Source: Amycolatopsis sulphurea | GTDB lineage: Bacteria > Actinomycetota > Actinomycetes > Mycobacteriales > Pseudonocardiaceae | Length of the DNA stretch: 64,000 nt | Assembly (NCBI RefSeq): GCF_002564045.1 | Contig: NZ_PDJK01000002.1 | Span: forward strand, 4,650,001-4,714,000 | Direction of reading: 5' to 3' | Part shown: positions 17,309 to 27,848 of the stretch, one piece after another | How the letters are laid out: the number at the start of each line of letters is the position of its first letter | How positions within the stretch are numbered: position 1 is the first letter of the stretch | Program-made: the position numbers and the translations under genes | Notes under the pieces: generated by a model | Databases searched by the model: none | The model's input: only the letters and a program-made list of their open reading frames with translations | Told to the model about the DNA's origin: nothing

Positions 17309-17892
17309 CCTGGCTTTCGCGCTCGCAGTTGCGCGGCCAGCGCGGTGAAGCCTGGCGGCTCCCAAGTCCAGGTCTGCAGGTCGGTGAAGCCCGCTTCGGC
17401 GGCTTCGTCGGCCAGCTCGTGACGGGTAACCTGTAGCAACTTTTCGTGCGCAGACAGCAACAAGCGTCCGCCGGGGCGCAGCACGCGGAACAGTTCGGCG
17501 AACGCGGCCGGCCGGTCGTCCCAGAGCTGGACGTTGTTCACCGTGAGTACCACGTCCACGCTGGCGTCCGCGGATCCGGTGTGTGCGGCCGTGCCCGCGC
17601 GAAGTTCGACACGGTCGCCGCAGCGGGCACGGCACAGTTCGCGCATCTCGGCGGACGGCTCGACGCCGATCACCTCGCCGGCCAGCCGGCTCGCGGCGTC
17701 CAGGCCGAGCCCCGGGCCGGGGCCGGTGACCAGCACCGTTTCGTCGGGTTCGAGCTGGGCGAGGTCGACGATGCGCTGTTCGGTGGCCGCGTTGGCGAAC
17801 GCCATCAGCCTGCCGCCGATGCGGCCGAGCAGGCCGCTCGGGTGGCCGAACGCCCGGTCCAGCGTGGCGCCGGGGGAGGGTGAAGTGGTCAT
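17305..17892 (-). CDS. Class I SAM-dependent methyltransferase
   Basis: A 195-residue Rossmann-fold methyltransferase. Motif I is VLVTGPGPGLGLDAA (the usual E/DxGxGxG with proline), the acidic loop VIGVEPSAEM ends strand 2, and SVDVVLTVNNVQLWDD is motif IV with LRPGGRLLLSAHE after it. The target is unknown. The ATG at 17892 is followed upstream by a perfect 9-base inverted repeat, a possible operator. It is divergent from lepA. Confidence 0.85.
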   Translation of the reverse strand: MTTSPSPGATLDRAFGHPSGLLGRIGGRLMAFANAATEQRIVDLAQLEPDETVLVTGPGPGLGLDAASRLAGEVIGVEPSAEMRELCRARCGDRVELRAGTAAHTGSADASVDVVLTVNNVQLWDDRPAAFAELFRVLRPGGRLLLSAHEKLLQVTRHELADEAAEAGFTDLQTWTWEPPGFTALAAQLRARKPG

Positions 17893-17896
17893 ACTT

Positions 17897-17924
17897 CGAG
17901 GTCACCACGAGCGCCGTGACCTCG
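17897..17924. promoter_or_regulatory. 9-bp inverted repeat before the methyltransferase gene
   Basis: CGAGGTCAC (17897-17905) and GTGACCTCG (17916-17924) form a perfect 9-base inverted repeat with a 10-base spacer. It lies four bases upstream of the methyltransferase ATG and about 85 bases before lepA. It could be an operator for a dimeric repressor or a hairpin over the ribosome site. No regulator is identified. Confidence 0.4.
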
Positions 17925-18008
17925 CATCGGGGATGACCCCCACCCGCACCCGGAGGTCCATGGGAACATGGGAGCCGGACACTCCCGACCATCCCGAGGA
18001 CAGCCCGA

Positions 18009-19859
<1,851 letters not shown>

Positions 19860-19873
19860 TCCACTTTCGGGTG

Positions 19874-19907
19874 AACGGCGGCTCCGGGTTCTCCGGGGCC
19901 GCCGTTT
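19874..19907 (+). terminator. Terminator after lepA
   Basis: AACGGCGGC pairs with GCCGCCGTT across a 15-base loop and is followed by a T. It starts 14 bases after the lepA stop. Confidence 0.75.
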
Positions 19908-19958
19908 CTGTCGGTGCTCTCTGGTGTGCTCTGGTGCGAACAGGGAAAGGAGAGCACC

Positions 19959-20536
19959 ATGACGGACATCGAGCGTCCGGCCGGAGCAGGTCCTATGACG
20001 GTGCGCGACCTCGAGGGGATGCCGGAAGACGGCCGCCGTTGCGAACTCATCGACGGAGTGCTCGTCGTGAGCCCCGCGCCGGGTTTCCGCACCAGAAGAT
20101 CACCTACCGGCTTTCCGGCGTGCTGGACGCGAGTTACCGGGAGGACCTGGACGTTCTCGGGGCGCCGTTCGCGGTGCGTTCAGGGGACCGGGTTGAGCTG
20201 CAGCCGGACGTCCTGGTGGGGCGGAGCGAGGACTTCACCGAAAGGATCTGCCCGCGCCACCCGTGCTCGCGGTCGAGGTGCTGTCCCGGAGCGCGGCGAT
20301 CCACGACCTCACCACGAAGAAAGCCGTCTACCAGCGGCTGGACGTGCCGAGCTACTGGGTGATCGATGCGGCGGGCCGGATATCGCCGCGTTCGAACTCG
20401 ACAGTGACGGGGTGTTGCCAGCAGGTCGCCAAGGCGGCCGGAGCCGAGCCGTTCGACGCGGTACGGCCGTTCCCGGTGCGGCTTGGTGCCGGACGAGCTG
20501 CTCGGACGGACGGTGACCGGTCGGGTGGAGTGGTGA
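19959..20536 (+). pseudogene. Uma2-family (DUF820) endonuclease-like gene with about five frameshifts
   Basis: The ATG at 19959 follows AAAGGAG. MTVRDLEGMPEDGRRCELIDG and GVLVVSPAPGF are in one frame, KITYRLSGVLDASYRED and VELQPDVLVGRSEDF in a second, VLAVEVLSRSAAIHDLTTKKA with YQRLDVPSYWVIDAA in a third, and the ending VPDELLGRTVTGRVEW in yet another. Read together they rebuild a complete Uma2 protein of about 190 residues, a PD-(D/E)xK-fold family (PDV and AVEVLS acidic/active-site segments) common in actinobacteria and cyanobacteria. The breaks fall at GTTTCCG, CGAAAGG, GGGCCGG, GACGGGG and GGCTTGG, each explained by one gained or lost base. Biological role unknown. Confidence 0.82.
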
Positions 20537-20544
20537 TCGGGTGA

Positions 20545-21130
20545 GTTCGGCTGGGTCGGGGCGGCTCTGCCCGGACGGGTGCTGGTGGATGGGTTCGGTT
20601 GGCGACGGGTGACGGGATGGCGGCCGGCTGGGTGACGTGGTGATGGGGTGGGCAATGGCAATGGGCGGTGACAGGCAGGCTGGGTAGTGACGGCGTGGTG
20701 GCTGAGCAGGCCGGGTGGTGATGGGGTGATGACGCGGTGGAAAGGCAGCGACGGGAGGGCAGGTGGGCGTGACGAAGCCGGTGTGGGTGTGAAGAAACTG
20801 AAGGTGGACGTGACCAAGCCGAGGTGGGCGTCACAAAGCTGAAGGATGTGATGCGGGCGGGTTGGGTGGTGATCGGGTAGCCGGGTGGTGATCGACTTGG
20901 CGGGAGGAAACGACGTCGGTCGGTCGACCCGTCCGGTTGAGGCTCCGTGTGCACCGGGCTCAGCGCTGGCAGTGGAGCGGTGTTTTTGCCGGATTTGCCG
21001 GTTTGGTGTGCCGCGGAGGGTGCCGTTTTGTGCGGTGCGGTGTGGCATCGAGCCTGCGGCGAACCGCAAGTCCGGCGGCATCGAGCCGTCTACGAACCGG
21101 GGGTCCGGTGGCGTAATCGGGCGGCGCCGC
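20545..21130. repeat. Degenerate repeat region
   Basis: Three kinds of repeat fill this gene-free stretch. From 20570 to 20750, GGTGATGGGGTG-like units recur at about 20-30 bases. From 20765 to 20850, four ~20-base units of the form GGTGGGCGT(G/C)AC(C/A)AAGC recur. Near 21050-21115 there are two 33-base copies beginning GGCATCGAGCC. No gene is supported here. Confidence 0.5.
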
Positions 21131-21156
21131 GGAGGCCCTGCCGGGCGGCGCCGGGG

Positions 21157-21603
21157 TCAGTTCACGCCGGTGATCCGGTCCGTGGTGATGAAGACCGCGG
21201 CGCGGCGTTCGGCGGCCATCACACGGTCGTACTCGGGCCAGTTGTCGTGGGTGCCGGTGGCGGACTTGAACACCTCGCGCAGCAGGGCCGGCAGGTCGGT
21301 GGCGGGGAAGGCCGGGTCCGGATCGTCGGGGCCGAGGATGTGGGTGCGGCCGGTGACCGAGGCCCAGTGCCAGCCACGGCGGAAGGTCACGGTCGCGTGG
21401 CCGGCGCGGCGGAGCAGGGTGAGTTTGCGGGCGTCACCGCGGGCGACGAAGGCGACGCACGGTGCGCCGGTCACCGGGTCGGGGTGGATGCCGGCGTTGA
21501 CTACGGTGCTGTGCACAGTGCCGTCGGCGCGGGTGGTCGAGACGGTCGCGAGGCCGTTCTCCTGGAGGGACAGCGCGCGTACTGCAGCCAGATCTGAGGT
21601 CAT
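21157..21603 (-). CDS. PPOX-class (F420-dependent type) flavin/deazaflavin oxidoreductase family protein
   Basis: A 148-residue split-barrel protein of the pyridoxamine-5'-phosphate-oxidase-like family, of the group often annotated as F420-dependent (TIGR03618 type). GLATVSTTRADGTVHSTVVNAG is the first strand pair, KLTLLRRAGHATVTF the cofactor-binding region and REVFKSATGTHDNWPEYDRVMAAE the C-terminal part. The start at 21603 has AAGGGA close ahead; an in-frame start 12 bases earlier is possible. Substrate unknown. It is divergent from the nitronate monooxygenase gene. Confidence 0.82.
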   Translation of the reverse strand: MTSDLAAVRALSLQENGLATVSTTRADGTVHSTVVNAGIHPDPVTGAPCVAFVARGDARKLTLLRRAGHATVTFRRGWHWASVTGRTHILGPDDPDPAFPATDLPALLREVFKSATGTHDNWPEYDRVMAAERRAAVFITTDRITGVN

Positions 21604-21656
21604 GTCCCTTCTCAACGCCCGAGGGGTGCGAAATCTGCCGGGGTTAGGCTCGGGGG

Positions 21657-22706
21657 ATGTTCGAAGATCTCGAGTTTCCGGTGATCGCGGCGCCGATGGC
21701 CGGTGGGCCGAGCACTCCGGAGCTGATCGGTGCGGTGACCGCGGCTGGTGGGCTCGGGTTTCTGCCCGCGGGGTACCTCGCGGCTGAGACGTTCGACGCC
21801 AAGCTCGCGCGCACGGCTGAACTCACCGGCGGCCGTTACGGAGCGAACCTCTTCGTCCCCGGCAACCGCTCCAGCGTCGACCTGACCGGGCACCGGGAGC
21901 GGATGCGGGCGGAGGCGCTGAAGTACGGCGTCGAGCCTGGTGAGCCAGTGTGGGACGACGACGAGTATGCCGCGAAACTCGATCTGGTCGTGCAGCGGCG
22001 GGTTCTACTCGTCTCGTTCACCTTCGGTGCCCCGGCTGCGGCCGAGGTGCAGCGGGTGCAGGACGCGGGCGGCCGGGTGCTGGTTTCGGTGACGAACCCG
22101 GATGAGGCCGGTCTCGCCGCGGCGCGGGGTGCGGACGCGCTGGTGGTCCAAGGGCCGGAAGCCGGAGGGCACCGCGCGTTGTTCACCGACGACCCGGCGA
22201 ATCCGGCCGGTGGTGAGCAATACGGTTTGCTCGCGTTGCTCCGGCTGATCCAGGCGCGCACGGACCTTCCGCTGGTCGCTTCGGGCGGGCTGGTGCACGG
22301 CGCGGACGTGGCGGCGGTGCTCGCTGCCGGTGCCGCGGCCGCGCAGCTGGGCACGGCGTTCCTGCGGGCCACCGAAGCGGGGACGGCGGCGCCGCAGCGT
22401 GGAGCCCTGGCGAAAGGCGGGCGGCGGACGGCCTTCACCCGGGCGTTCAGCGGACGTCCGGCCCGTGGCATGGTAAACCGCGTGCTCCGCGACCTGTCTG
22501 CGGACGCCCCGGCGGCCTACCCGCAGCTGCACCACCTGAGCAAGCCGGTGCGCGCGGCGGCCGGGCGTGCGGGAGACCCGGAGGCGATGTCCTTGTGGGC
22601 CGGGCAGACCTACGAACTCGCCGGCGAGGGTTCCGCGGTGTCCATTGTGGAACGTCTGCGCGCCGAGGCGAAAGCGGCCGCCAGTCGGCTCGATCGGTTG
22701 CGCTGA
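21657..22706 (+). CDS. Nitronate monooxygenase family protein
   Basis: A 349-residue FMN-dependent TIM-barrel enzyme. IAAPMAGGPSTPELI is the N-terminal flavin-binding strand, VQGPEAGGHRALF contains the catalytic histidine region, and LVASGGLVHGADVAAVLAAGAAAAQLGTAF is the phosphate-binding pair of strands. Class I NMOs oxidise nitronates such as propionate-3-nitronate. The ATG at 21657 follows GGGG. Specific substrate not readable. Confidence 0.88.
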   Translation: MFEDLEFPVIAAPMAGGPSTPELIGAVTAAGGLGFLPAGYLAAETFDAKLARTAELTGGRYGANLFVPGNRSSVDLTGHRERMRAEALKYGVEPGEPVWDDDEYAAKLDLVVQRRVLLVSFTFGAPAAAEVQRVQDAGGRVLVSVTNPDEAGLAAARGADALVVQGPEAGGHRALFTDDPANPAGGEQYGLLALLRLIQARTDLPLVASGGLVHGADVAAVLAAGAAAAQLGTAFLRATEAGTAAPQRGALAKGGRRTAFTRAFSGRPARGMVNRVLRDLSADAPAAYPQLHHLSKPVRAAAGRAGDPEAMSLWAGQTYELAGEGSAVSIVERLRAEAKAAASRLDRLR

Positions 22707-22839
22707 AAGGGAAAGCCCGACGTGGGGTGGGCAGCTGCCCTGGCTGGTCGCTGGACCGGAGGGAAGGAGTAGAGGTGGGCGATCGTTTGGGGGAGCGCGC
22801 TGTTCGGCTGGGCCGGGATAGCTGACCCGGGGGAAACCG

Positions 22840-23300
22840 GGGCGCAGCCGCGCAGCGGCGCAGCCGCCGGAGAATGGTGGCGGGTCGCCCAGGGGAACGG
22901 AGCGAGCCGCCTGGGTGAAGGAACTTGGGCTGTCCGGCTGGAATCGGGGCCGCTTGCTGTGGTGGGGTGGGAGCTTGGCGGTCTGCCCGGAAACAGGGTG
23001 AGTCGCCTGGTCGATGAAGGGTCGGTTGCGAGGCTGGGATTGGAGCGGCTCGCCGCTGCGGAGAATGCTGGGTGGGCCGTGTGGCGGAGTGAGCCGCCTG
23101 GTTGGCGGAGCGCGGGCTGTCCGGCTGGAATCGGAGAAGTCGCCGCGGTAGAGCCAGGTGGGCCGCGCGGCGGAAACAGGGCAGTCACCGGAGAATGCTG
23201 GGCGGGGTGCGCCCAGGGAGACGGAGCGAGCCGCCCGGTAGCAAGGAGCGACGGCTGCCCGGCCGGAATCGGAGTGGCTCGCCGCTGCGGGAGAGAGACG
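22840..23300. repeat. Degenerate 100-190 bp direct repeats between NMO and permease genes
   Basis: A composite unit recurs at about 22869, 23060 and 23190. It has GGAGAATG(C/G)TGG, a CGCCCAGGG-AACGGAGCGAGCCGCC block, a GGCTGTCCGGCTGGAATCGG block (about 22928, 23108 and 23251), and a GGCTCGCCGCTGCGG end. Spacing varies from 130 to 190 bases because blocks are lost. No gene is recognisable between 22707 and 23435. Confidence 0.6.
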
Positions 23301-23435
23301 GAAGCGAGCACAAGGAACGCAAGCGGCCTCCGAAACGGCCTGCCGCCCAGCGAAATCGAGACGGGCAGCCAGGTGGGGACAGGCCGTCCAGGTGCAACCG
23401 GGCGCTGGCAGCACCCGGACGGCCCGCCACCGACG

Positions 23436-24896
23436 TCAGTCCGAAGTGGACTCCAGCTCCGCCGAACCGGTCCGGTTGAGCAGGGAGTGCCGGCGGCTGT
23501 AAGCGAAATAGACCACCATGCCGATGGCGAACCAGATGGCGAAGCGCAGCCAGGTTTCCGGCTGCAGGAACGTGATCAGCCAGAGGGAGAAGACGATCCC
23601 GATGATCGGGACGATCGGCATGCCGGGAGTGCGGAAGGTTCGCGGCAGGTCGGGGCGGCGGTAGCGCAGCACGATCACGGCGATACAGACGACCACGAAG
23701 GCCAGCAGGATGCCGATGTTGGTCAGTTCGGCGGCCTCGTTGATCGGCAGGACGCCGGCGATGATCGCGGACGCGATGCCGAGTACCCAGGTGATGCGGC
23801 TGGGGACCTTGCGCACGGAATGGGTCTTGGAGAACCACTTCGGCAGCAGGCCGTCGCGGCTCATCGAGTAGCCGACGCGGGTCGCGCCGAGCATGAAGGT
23901 GAACAGCACGGTCAGGATGCCGATGATGGCGCCGGCCGCGATGACTGCGCCGAGCCAGCCGAGGCCGACCTTGGCGAAAGCGTCGGAGAACGCTGCGTCG
24001 GGGTCGATGTCGGTGAATTTCACCATGCCGGTCAGGACGAGGCAGGCCAGCACATACAGCACCATGGAAATGGCGAGCGAATAGATGATGGCCTTCGGCA
24101 TGTGCTTCTGTGAGTCTTGGGATTCCTCGGCGGCAGTGGACATCGCGTCGTAACCAAACACGGCGAAAAAGACCGTTGCCGCGCCAGTGAAAGCGCCGCC
24201 GACGCCGAATGGGAAGAAGTTGCTGTAATTGCCGGTCTTGATGTGGAAAGCGCCGACCACGACCACCAATACCACCAGTGCGACCTTCACATACACCAGC
24301 AGCGTCTCGAACCGTGCGGCGTTTTTCATGCCCTGGTTGAGGACGAACGCGATCAGCAGGCACAGCACGACCGCGAACAGATTCACCTTGTACGAGCCGG
24401 AGGCCACGCCTGCCGGTTCGGTACCCGGCGCCCCGGCCATCCACTGCGGTAGTGACACATGCAGGAAGCCCAGCAAATCGTTGAAATAGCCGGAGATTCC
24501 GATCGCCACCACGGAGACGATCGCGGTGTACTCCAGCAGCAGATCCCAGCCGATGAACCAGCCGACGATCTCACCCAGTACCGCGTAACCGTACGTGTAG
24601 GCCGAGCCGGCCCGCGGGATGAGGCCGGCGAACTCCGCGTAGGAGAATGCCGCGGCGGCGCTGGCAATGCCCGCGATCAGGAACGAGATCAGCACCGCGG
24701 GCCCGGCGGTCTTGTTCGCCACCGCACCGGCGAGCGAGAAGATGCCCGCGCCGATGATGCCGCCGACGCCGATCGCGGTCAGCTGGCGCAATCCGAGGGT
24801 GCGCTGCAGGCCGCCCTCGGCGTTGCCTTCGATCTCGTCGATCGGTTTGCGCCGGAAGACCCCGGTTCCGGTACCCAGGCTGCGCGGAGCGGACAT
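23436..24896 (-). CDS. APC-superfamily amino acid permease
   Basis: A 486-residue transporter with about 12-13 hydrophobic helices. The first is LTAIGVGGIIGAGIFSLAGAVA, holding the GxG(I/V)IGAGIF substrate-binding break of the APC fold. FFAVFGYDAMSTAAEESQDSQK matches cationic amino acid transporters (CAT/YfnA group). Substrate is probably an amino acid, with the exact one unknown. Stands alone on the minus strand and is divergent from nothing nearby. Confidence 0.88.
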   Translation of the reverse strand: MSAPRSLGTGTGVFRRKPIDEIEGNAEGGLQRTLGLRQLTAIGVGGIIGAGIFSLAGAVANKTAGPAVLISFLIAGIASAAAAFSYAEFAGLIPRAGSAYTYGYAVLGEIVGWFIGWDLLLEYTAIVSVVAIGISGYFNDLLGFLHVSLPQWMAGAPGTEPAGVASGSYKVNLFAVVLCLLIAFVLNQGMKNAARFETLLVYVKVALVVLVVVVGAFHIKTGNYSNFFPFGVGGAFTGAATVFFAVFGYDAMSTAAEESQDSQKHMPKAIIYSLAISMVLYVLACLVLTGMVKFTDIDPDAAFSDAFAKVGLGWLGAVIAAGAIIGILTVLFTFMLGATRVGYSMSRDGLLPKWFSKTHSVRKVPSRITWVLGIASAIIAGVLPINEAAELTNIGILLAFVVVCIAVIVLRYRRPDLPRTFRTPGMPIVPIIGIVFSLWLITFLQPETWLRFAIWFAIGMVVYFAYSRRHSLLNRTGSAELESTSD

Positions 24897-25010
24897 CGAC
24901 TCTCCTCAAGCGGTCGTCAACGAACTCAGGCTGCGCACCGTACTAGCTTCGTCGCCGAGAGTTCCGCTATTCGCGGATCGCTGCCCGACCGTGACGGATC
25001 CGATGTCCGT

Positions 25011-26018
25011 TCAGCCCGTCGCGGTGTCCGCCACCGCCGTTTCGGGCGAGAAGCCAGTGCCGCGTATCACTCCGGCGCTGAAGAACGACAGCAGCTCCGC
25101 GACTTCCGGTGGATCGTCCAGCTGCGGGCAGTGGCCCCAGTCCTCGCGCACCAGCAGCCTGCTGTGCGGGACCAGGGTGTGCAGCCGTTGCCCGGACGCC
25201 GAGGTGACCAGCTTGTCCTTGCCGCAAGCCACAACCAGCAGAGGCACGCGCACCTCGTCGAGCCGGTAGGCGTCGCTCAGCTCCGCGACCAGCTGACGTG
25301 CTTGCTCCAGCCGACGGGTGGTGGCCCGGTAGTCCGGGAACAGCGTCGTGAACCGGCGTACCTGGCCGGCGTCGGCTTGGCGGGAGTCGGCGTAGAGGAT
25401 CCGCGGCACGACCTGTTCGGCGACCGCGCGGACCAGGAATCCGGGTACCGGGACCGGCAGCGACGAATACAGGCGCAGCGGCAGGGGATTGCGCCCGACC
25501 GTGCGCACGAGCCACGAATCGACGAGGCCGGGGGCGGCGATCGACACCACGCCGGCCACCGGCAGCCGCGAAGTCTGCGCCGCACGCAGGCTCAGCGTGC
25601 CGCCGAGTGAGTTCCCGGCCAGCACCACCGGCCCCAGCACGGCCTGTTCCCGCACCACGGCGGCGGTGAACGCGTCGAACTGAGGCAGCATCGGCCCCGG
25701 GCGCAGAGACTGGGCGTCCCCGAATCCGGGAAGGTCGACGGCGGTCGCGGCGATGCCCTCGGCGGCGAGTTGGTCGAGTACCGGACGCCACGTGTCGGCG
25801 CTGTCGCAATACCCGTGCAGCAGCACCAGCCGCGGGGCGCGGGGCTTGCCGTCCGGGCGGCGGCGGGTGCGCCGGGGCGCCTCAGCGACCGGCGGCCCGG
25901 CTTCGAGCACGCGGGTCCGGACCCCGGCGAAGCGCCGGAACGATTCCCGGATCGGGTCCGGGTCACTGGGGTGCCGGCCGCCCTGGTCGGCGGGCGCGGG
26001 CCGCTGCGTCGCGGTCAT
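25011..26018 (-). CDS. Alpha/beta hydrolase
   Basis: A 335-residue alpha/beta-hydrolase with an N-terminal 60-residue polar extension. The oxyanion strand is LVLLHGYCDSADTW, the nucleophile elbow LAGNSLGG (serine), the acid is in VACGKDKLVT, and the catalytic histidine is in EDWGHCPQLDDP. All three triad residues are present. Substrate unknown. ATG start at 26018, 156 bases downstream of the next minus-strand gene. Confidence 0.86.
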   Translation of the reverse strand: MTATQRPAPADQGGRHPSDPDPIRESFRRFAGVRTRVLEAGPPVAEAPRRTRRRPDGKPRAPRLVLLHGYCDSADTWRPVLDQLAAEGIAATAVDLPGFGDAQSLRPGPMLPQFDAFTAAVVREQAVLGPVVLAGNSLGGTLSLRAAQTSRLPVAGVVSIAAPGLVDSWLVRTVGRNPLPLRLYSSLPVPVPGFLVRAVAEQVVPRILYADSRQADAGQVRRFTTLFPDYRATTRRLEQARQLVAELSDAYRLDEVRVPLLVVACGKDKLVTSASGQRLHTLVPHSRLLVREDWGHCPQLDDPPEVAELLSFFSAGVIRGTGFSPETAVADTATG

Positions 26019-26173
26019 GTTCTTCAGGTTAACTGTTCAAGGTCGAAAACCGGTCGAACTTCCGGGGTAACCATCGCATTGCGAAAGGCGGGGGTTGACG
26101 GGGCACCGGAGCCGGCGTACAAGCGGCGGCCCGGGTGCCCGCCGAGCGGGACGACCCGGGCCGGACCGGCCTG

Positions 26174-27139
26174 CTACCGGGTGAAGACGATCTTTCCGGC
26201 GGTCTCTCCCTCGGCCATCACACGGAAGCCTTCGGCGGCCTCGGCGAGCGGCAGCAGAGTGCCGATCTGCGGTTTGATGCCCGTCAGGGCCAAATACCCG
26301 AGTAGATCGGCCAGTTCGTCGCGGGTGCCCATGGTCGAGCCGAGGATGCGCAGCTGGAGGAAGAACACCCGCTGCAGATCCGCGGACGGGTCCGGACCGC
26401 TGGTCGAGCCGGACACCACGACCACGCCGCCGGGCTTGAGCGACTTGAGTGTGTGCGCCCAGGTCGCCTTGCCGACCGTCTCGAACGCCGCGTCCACCCG
26501 CTCCGGCAGCCGCGCGCCGGATTCGAAGGTCTGGTGCGCGCCGACCTGCTCGGCCAGCGCCCGCTTCTCCTCCGAACGGCCGGTGACCCACACCCGGAAG
26601 CCGGCCGCCCGGCCGAGCGCGATCAACGCCGTCGAGACCCCGCCCGAGGCGCCCTGCACGAGCATCGTCTGGCCGGGCCGCAGCCCGGATTTCACGAACA
26701 GCATCCGGTACGCGGTGAGCCAGGCCGTGCCCATCGTCGCGGCCTCGGGGAAGCTCAACCCGGCCGGTTTGGGCACGACGTTGCGCGCGGGCACCACGAT
26801 CTGGTCGGCGAAGGTGCCTTGGTACTTCTCGGTGAGCAGGGTGCGCTTCGGGTCGAGGGTGTCGTCGCCCTGCCAGCCCGGTGCGTTGATCACCGAGTGC
26901 AGCACGACCTCGGTGCCGTCGTCGAGCGTGCCGGCGCCGTCGCAGCCCAGGATCATCGGGAACTGCTCGGCCTTGATGCCGACGCCGCGCAGCGTCCACA
27001 GGTCGTGCATGTTGAGACTGGCGGCCCGCACGTGCACCCGGACCCAGCCTTCGGGCACCTCGGGTTCGGGCCGCTCGCCGACGACCAGAGAGTCAAGCGG
27101 GGACTCGGCGTTGGGTTCCTTCGCGTATACGGCGAACAT
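26174..27139 (-). CDS. Zinc-type alcohol dehydrogenase-like/quinone oxidoreductase (MDR family)
   Basis: A 321-residue medium-chain dehydrogenase/reductase. LNMHDLWTLRG and ILGCDGAGTL form the GroES-like domain, and MLVQGASGGVSTALIALGRAAG is the NADPH-binding glycine motif of the quinone-oxidoreductase branch. Catalytic zinc ligands of true alcohol dehydrogenases (GHE...) are missing, as expected for this branch. Electron acceptor unknown. Confidence 0.85.
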   Translation of the reverse strand: MFAVYAKEPNAESPLDSLVVGERPEPEVPEGWVRVHVRAASLNMHDLWTLRGVGIKAEQFPMILGCDGAGTLDDGTEVVLHSVINAPGWQGDDTLDPKRTLLTEKYQGTFADQIVVPARNVVPKPAGLSFPEAATMGTAWLTAYRMLFVKSGLRPGQTMLVQGASGGVSTALIALGRAAGFRVWVTGRSEEKRALAEQVGAHQTFESGARLPERVDAAFETVGKATWAHTLKSLKPGGVVVVSGSTSGPDPSADLQRVFFLQLRILGSTMGTRDELADLLGYLALTGIKPQIGTLLPLAEAAEGFRVMAEGETAGKIVFTR

Positions 27140-27198
27140 GGCAGCAACGTACCGCCCCTCGCCGTGCTCCCGCAGCAGACGCGCGTAGGCTCACAGTT

Positions 27199-27399
27199 GT
27201 GCTGAACGGGCTGGCCAACTGGTGGGACGGGGTGGAGCTGTGGCTCGCCCAGGCCTGGTTCCCGGTGCAGTTCGTGCTGGTCATGGTCGTTGTCGTGCCG
27301 CTGTGCCTGCTCGCCGCGTGGGCCATCGACAAGCTGGTCGGGCGCTGCGGCCGCTGGCTCGGCACGGCCCGTGACGACGAGCGCCCCGACGGCTCCTAA
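27199..27399 (+). CDS. Small single-pass membrane protein, unknown function
   Basis: A 66-residue protein beginning with GTG. An N-terminal amphipathic piece (NGLANWWDGVELWLAQAW) precedes one hydrophobic segment (FVLVMVVVVPLCLLAAWAI) and a basic, polar tail. It ends 11 bases before the RNase gene and is on the same strand, so the three genes probably form one transcript. I know no family for it. Confidence 0.65.
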   Translation: MLNGLANWWDGVELWLAQAWFPVQFVLVMVVVVPLCLLAAWAIDKLVGRCGRWLGTARDDERPDGS

Positions 27400-27410
27400 G
27401 CTGGCGCACC

Positions 27411-27848
27411 ATGGTCAACCGTAGGCGGATCACCGCCGCGCTCGTCGGGCTGCTCGTGCTGGTGCTCGGGGGCTGGCTGGTGAAGGAGGCGACCGGCGGG
27501 CCGGACACGCCGCCCGCCGGGAACTCCGCGCCCGCAGCGGCCGCCGGTGCCGCCGAGTCGAAGCTGCCGGTGAAACCGCTGTCCGCACTGCCATCGCAGG
27601 CCAAGGACACCTGGCGGCTGATCCAGCAGGGTGGCCCGTATCCCTACCCCCGCAACGACGACGTCGTCTTCCAGAATCGCGAGAAGGTCTTGCCGAGCGA
27701 GAAAACCGGCTACTACCACGAATACACGGTGAAAACCCCAGGCAGTCCGGATCGCGGGCCGCGGCGGCTGGTCACCGGGCAGGCCAAGGAGCTGTACTAC
27801 ACCGGCGACCACTACGCGTCGTTCGTCGTCGTGGACCCGAGCCGGTGA
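27411..27848 (+). CDS. Secreted guanyl-specific ribonuclease (microbial RNase N1/T1, barnase-like)
   Basis: A 145-residue protein with a signal-anchor (RRRITAALVGLLVLVLGGWL) and an Ala/Pro linker. The mature ribonuclease domain follows: LPSQAKDTWRLIQQGGPYPY then DDVVFQNREKVLP, YYHEYTV (catalytic Glu in HEYTV) and RRLVTG (catalytic Arg) and a final DHYASF(V)VV strand with the catalytic His. This is the RNase Sa/barnase superfamily pattern, which cleaves RNA after guanine. The next gene encodes the inhibitor and overlaps it by four bases. Confidence 0.9.
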   Translation: MVNRRRITAALVGLLVLVLGGWLVKEATGGPDTPPAGNSAPAAAAGAAESKLPVKPLSALPSQAKDTWRLIQQGGPYPYPRNDDVVFQNREKVLPSEKTGYYHEYTVKTPGSPDRGPRRLVTGQAKELYYTGDHYASFVVVDPSR

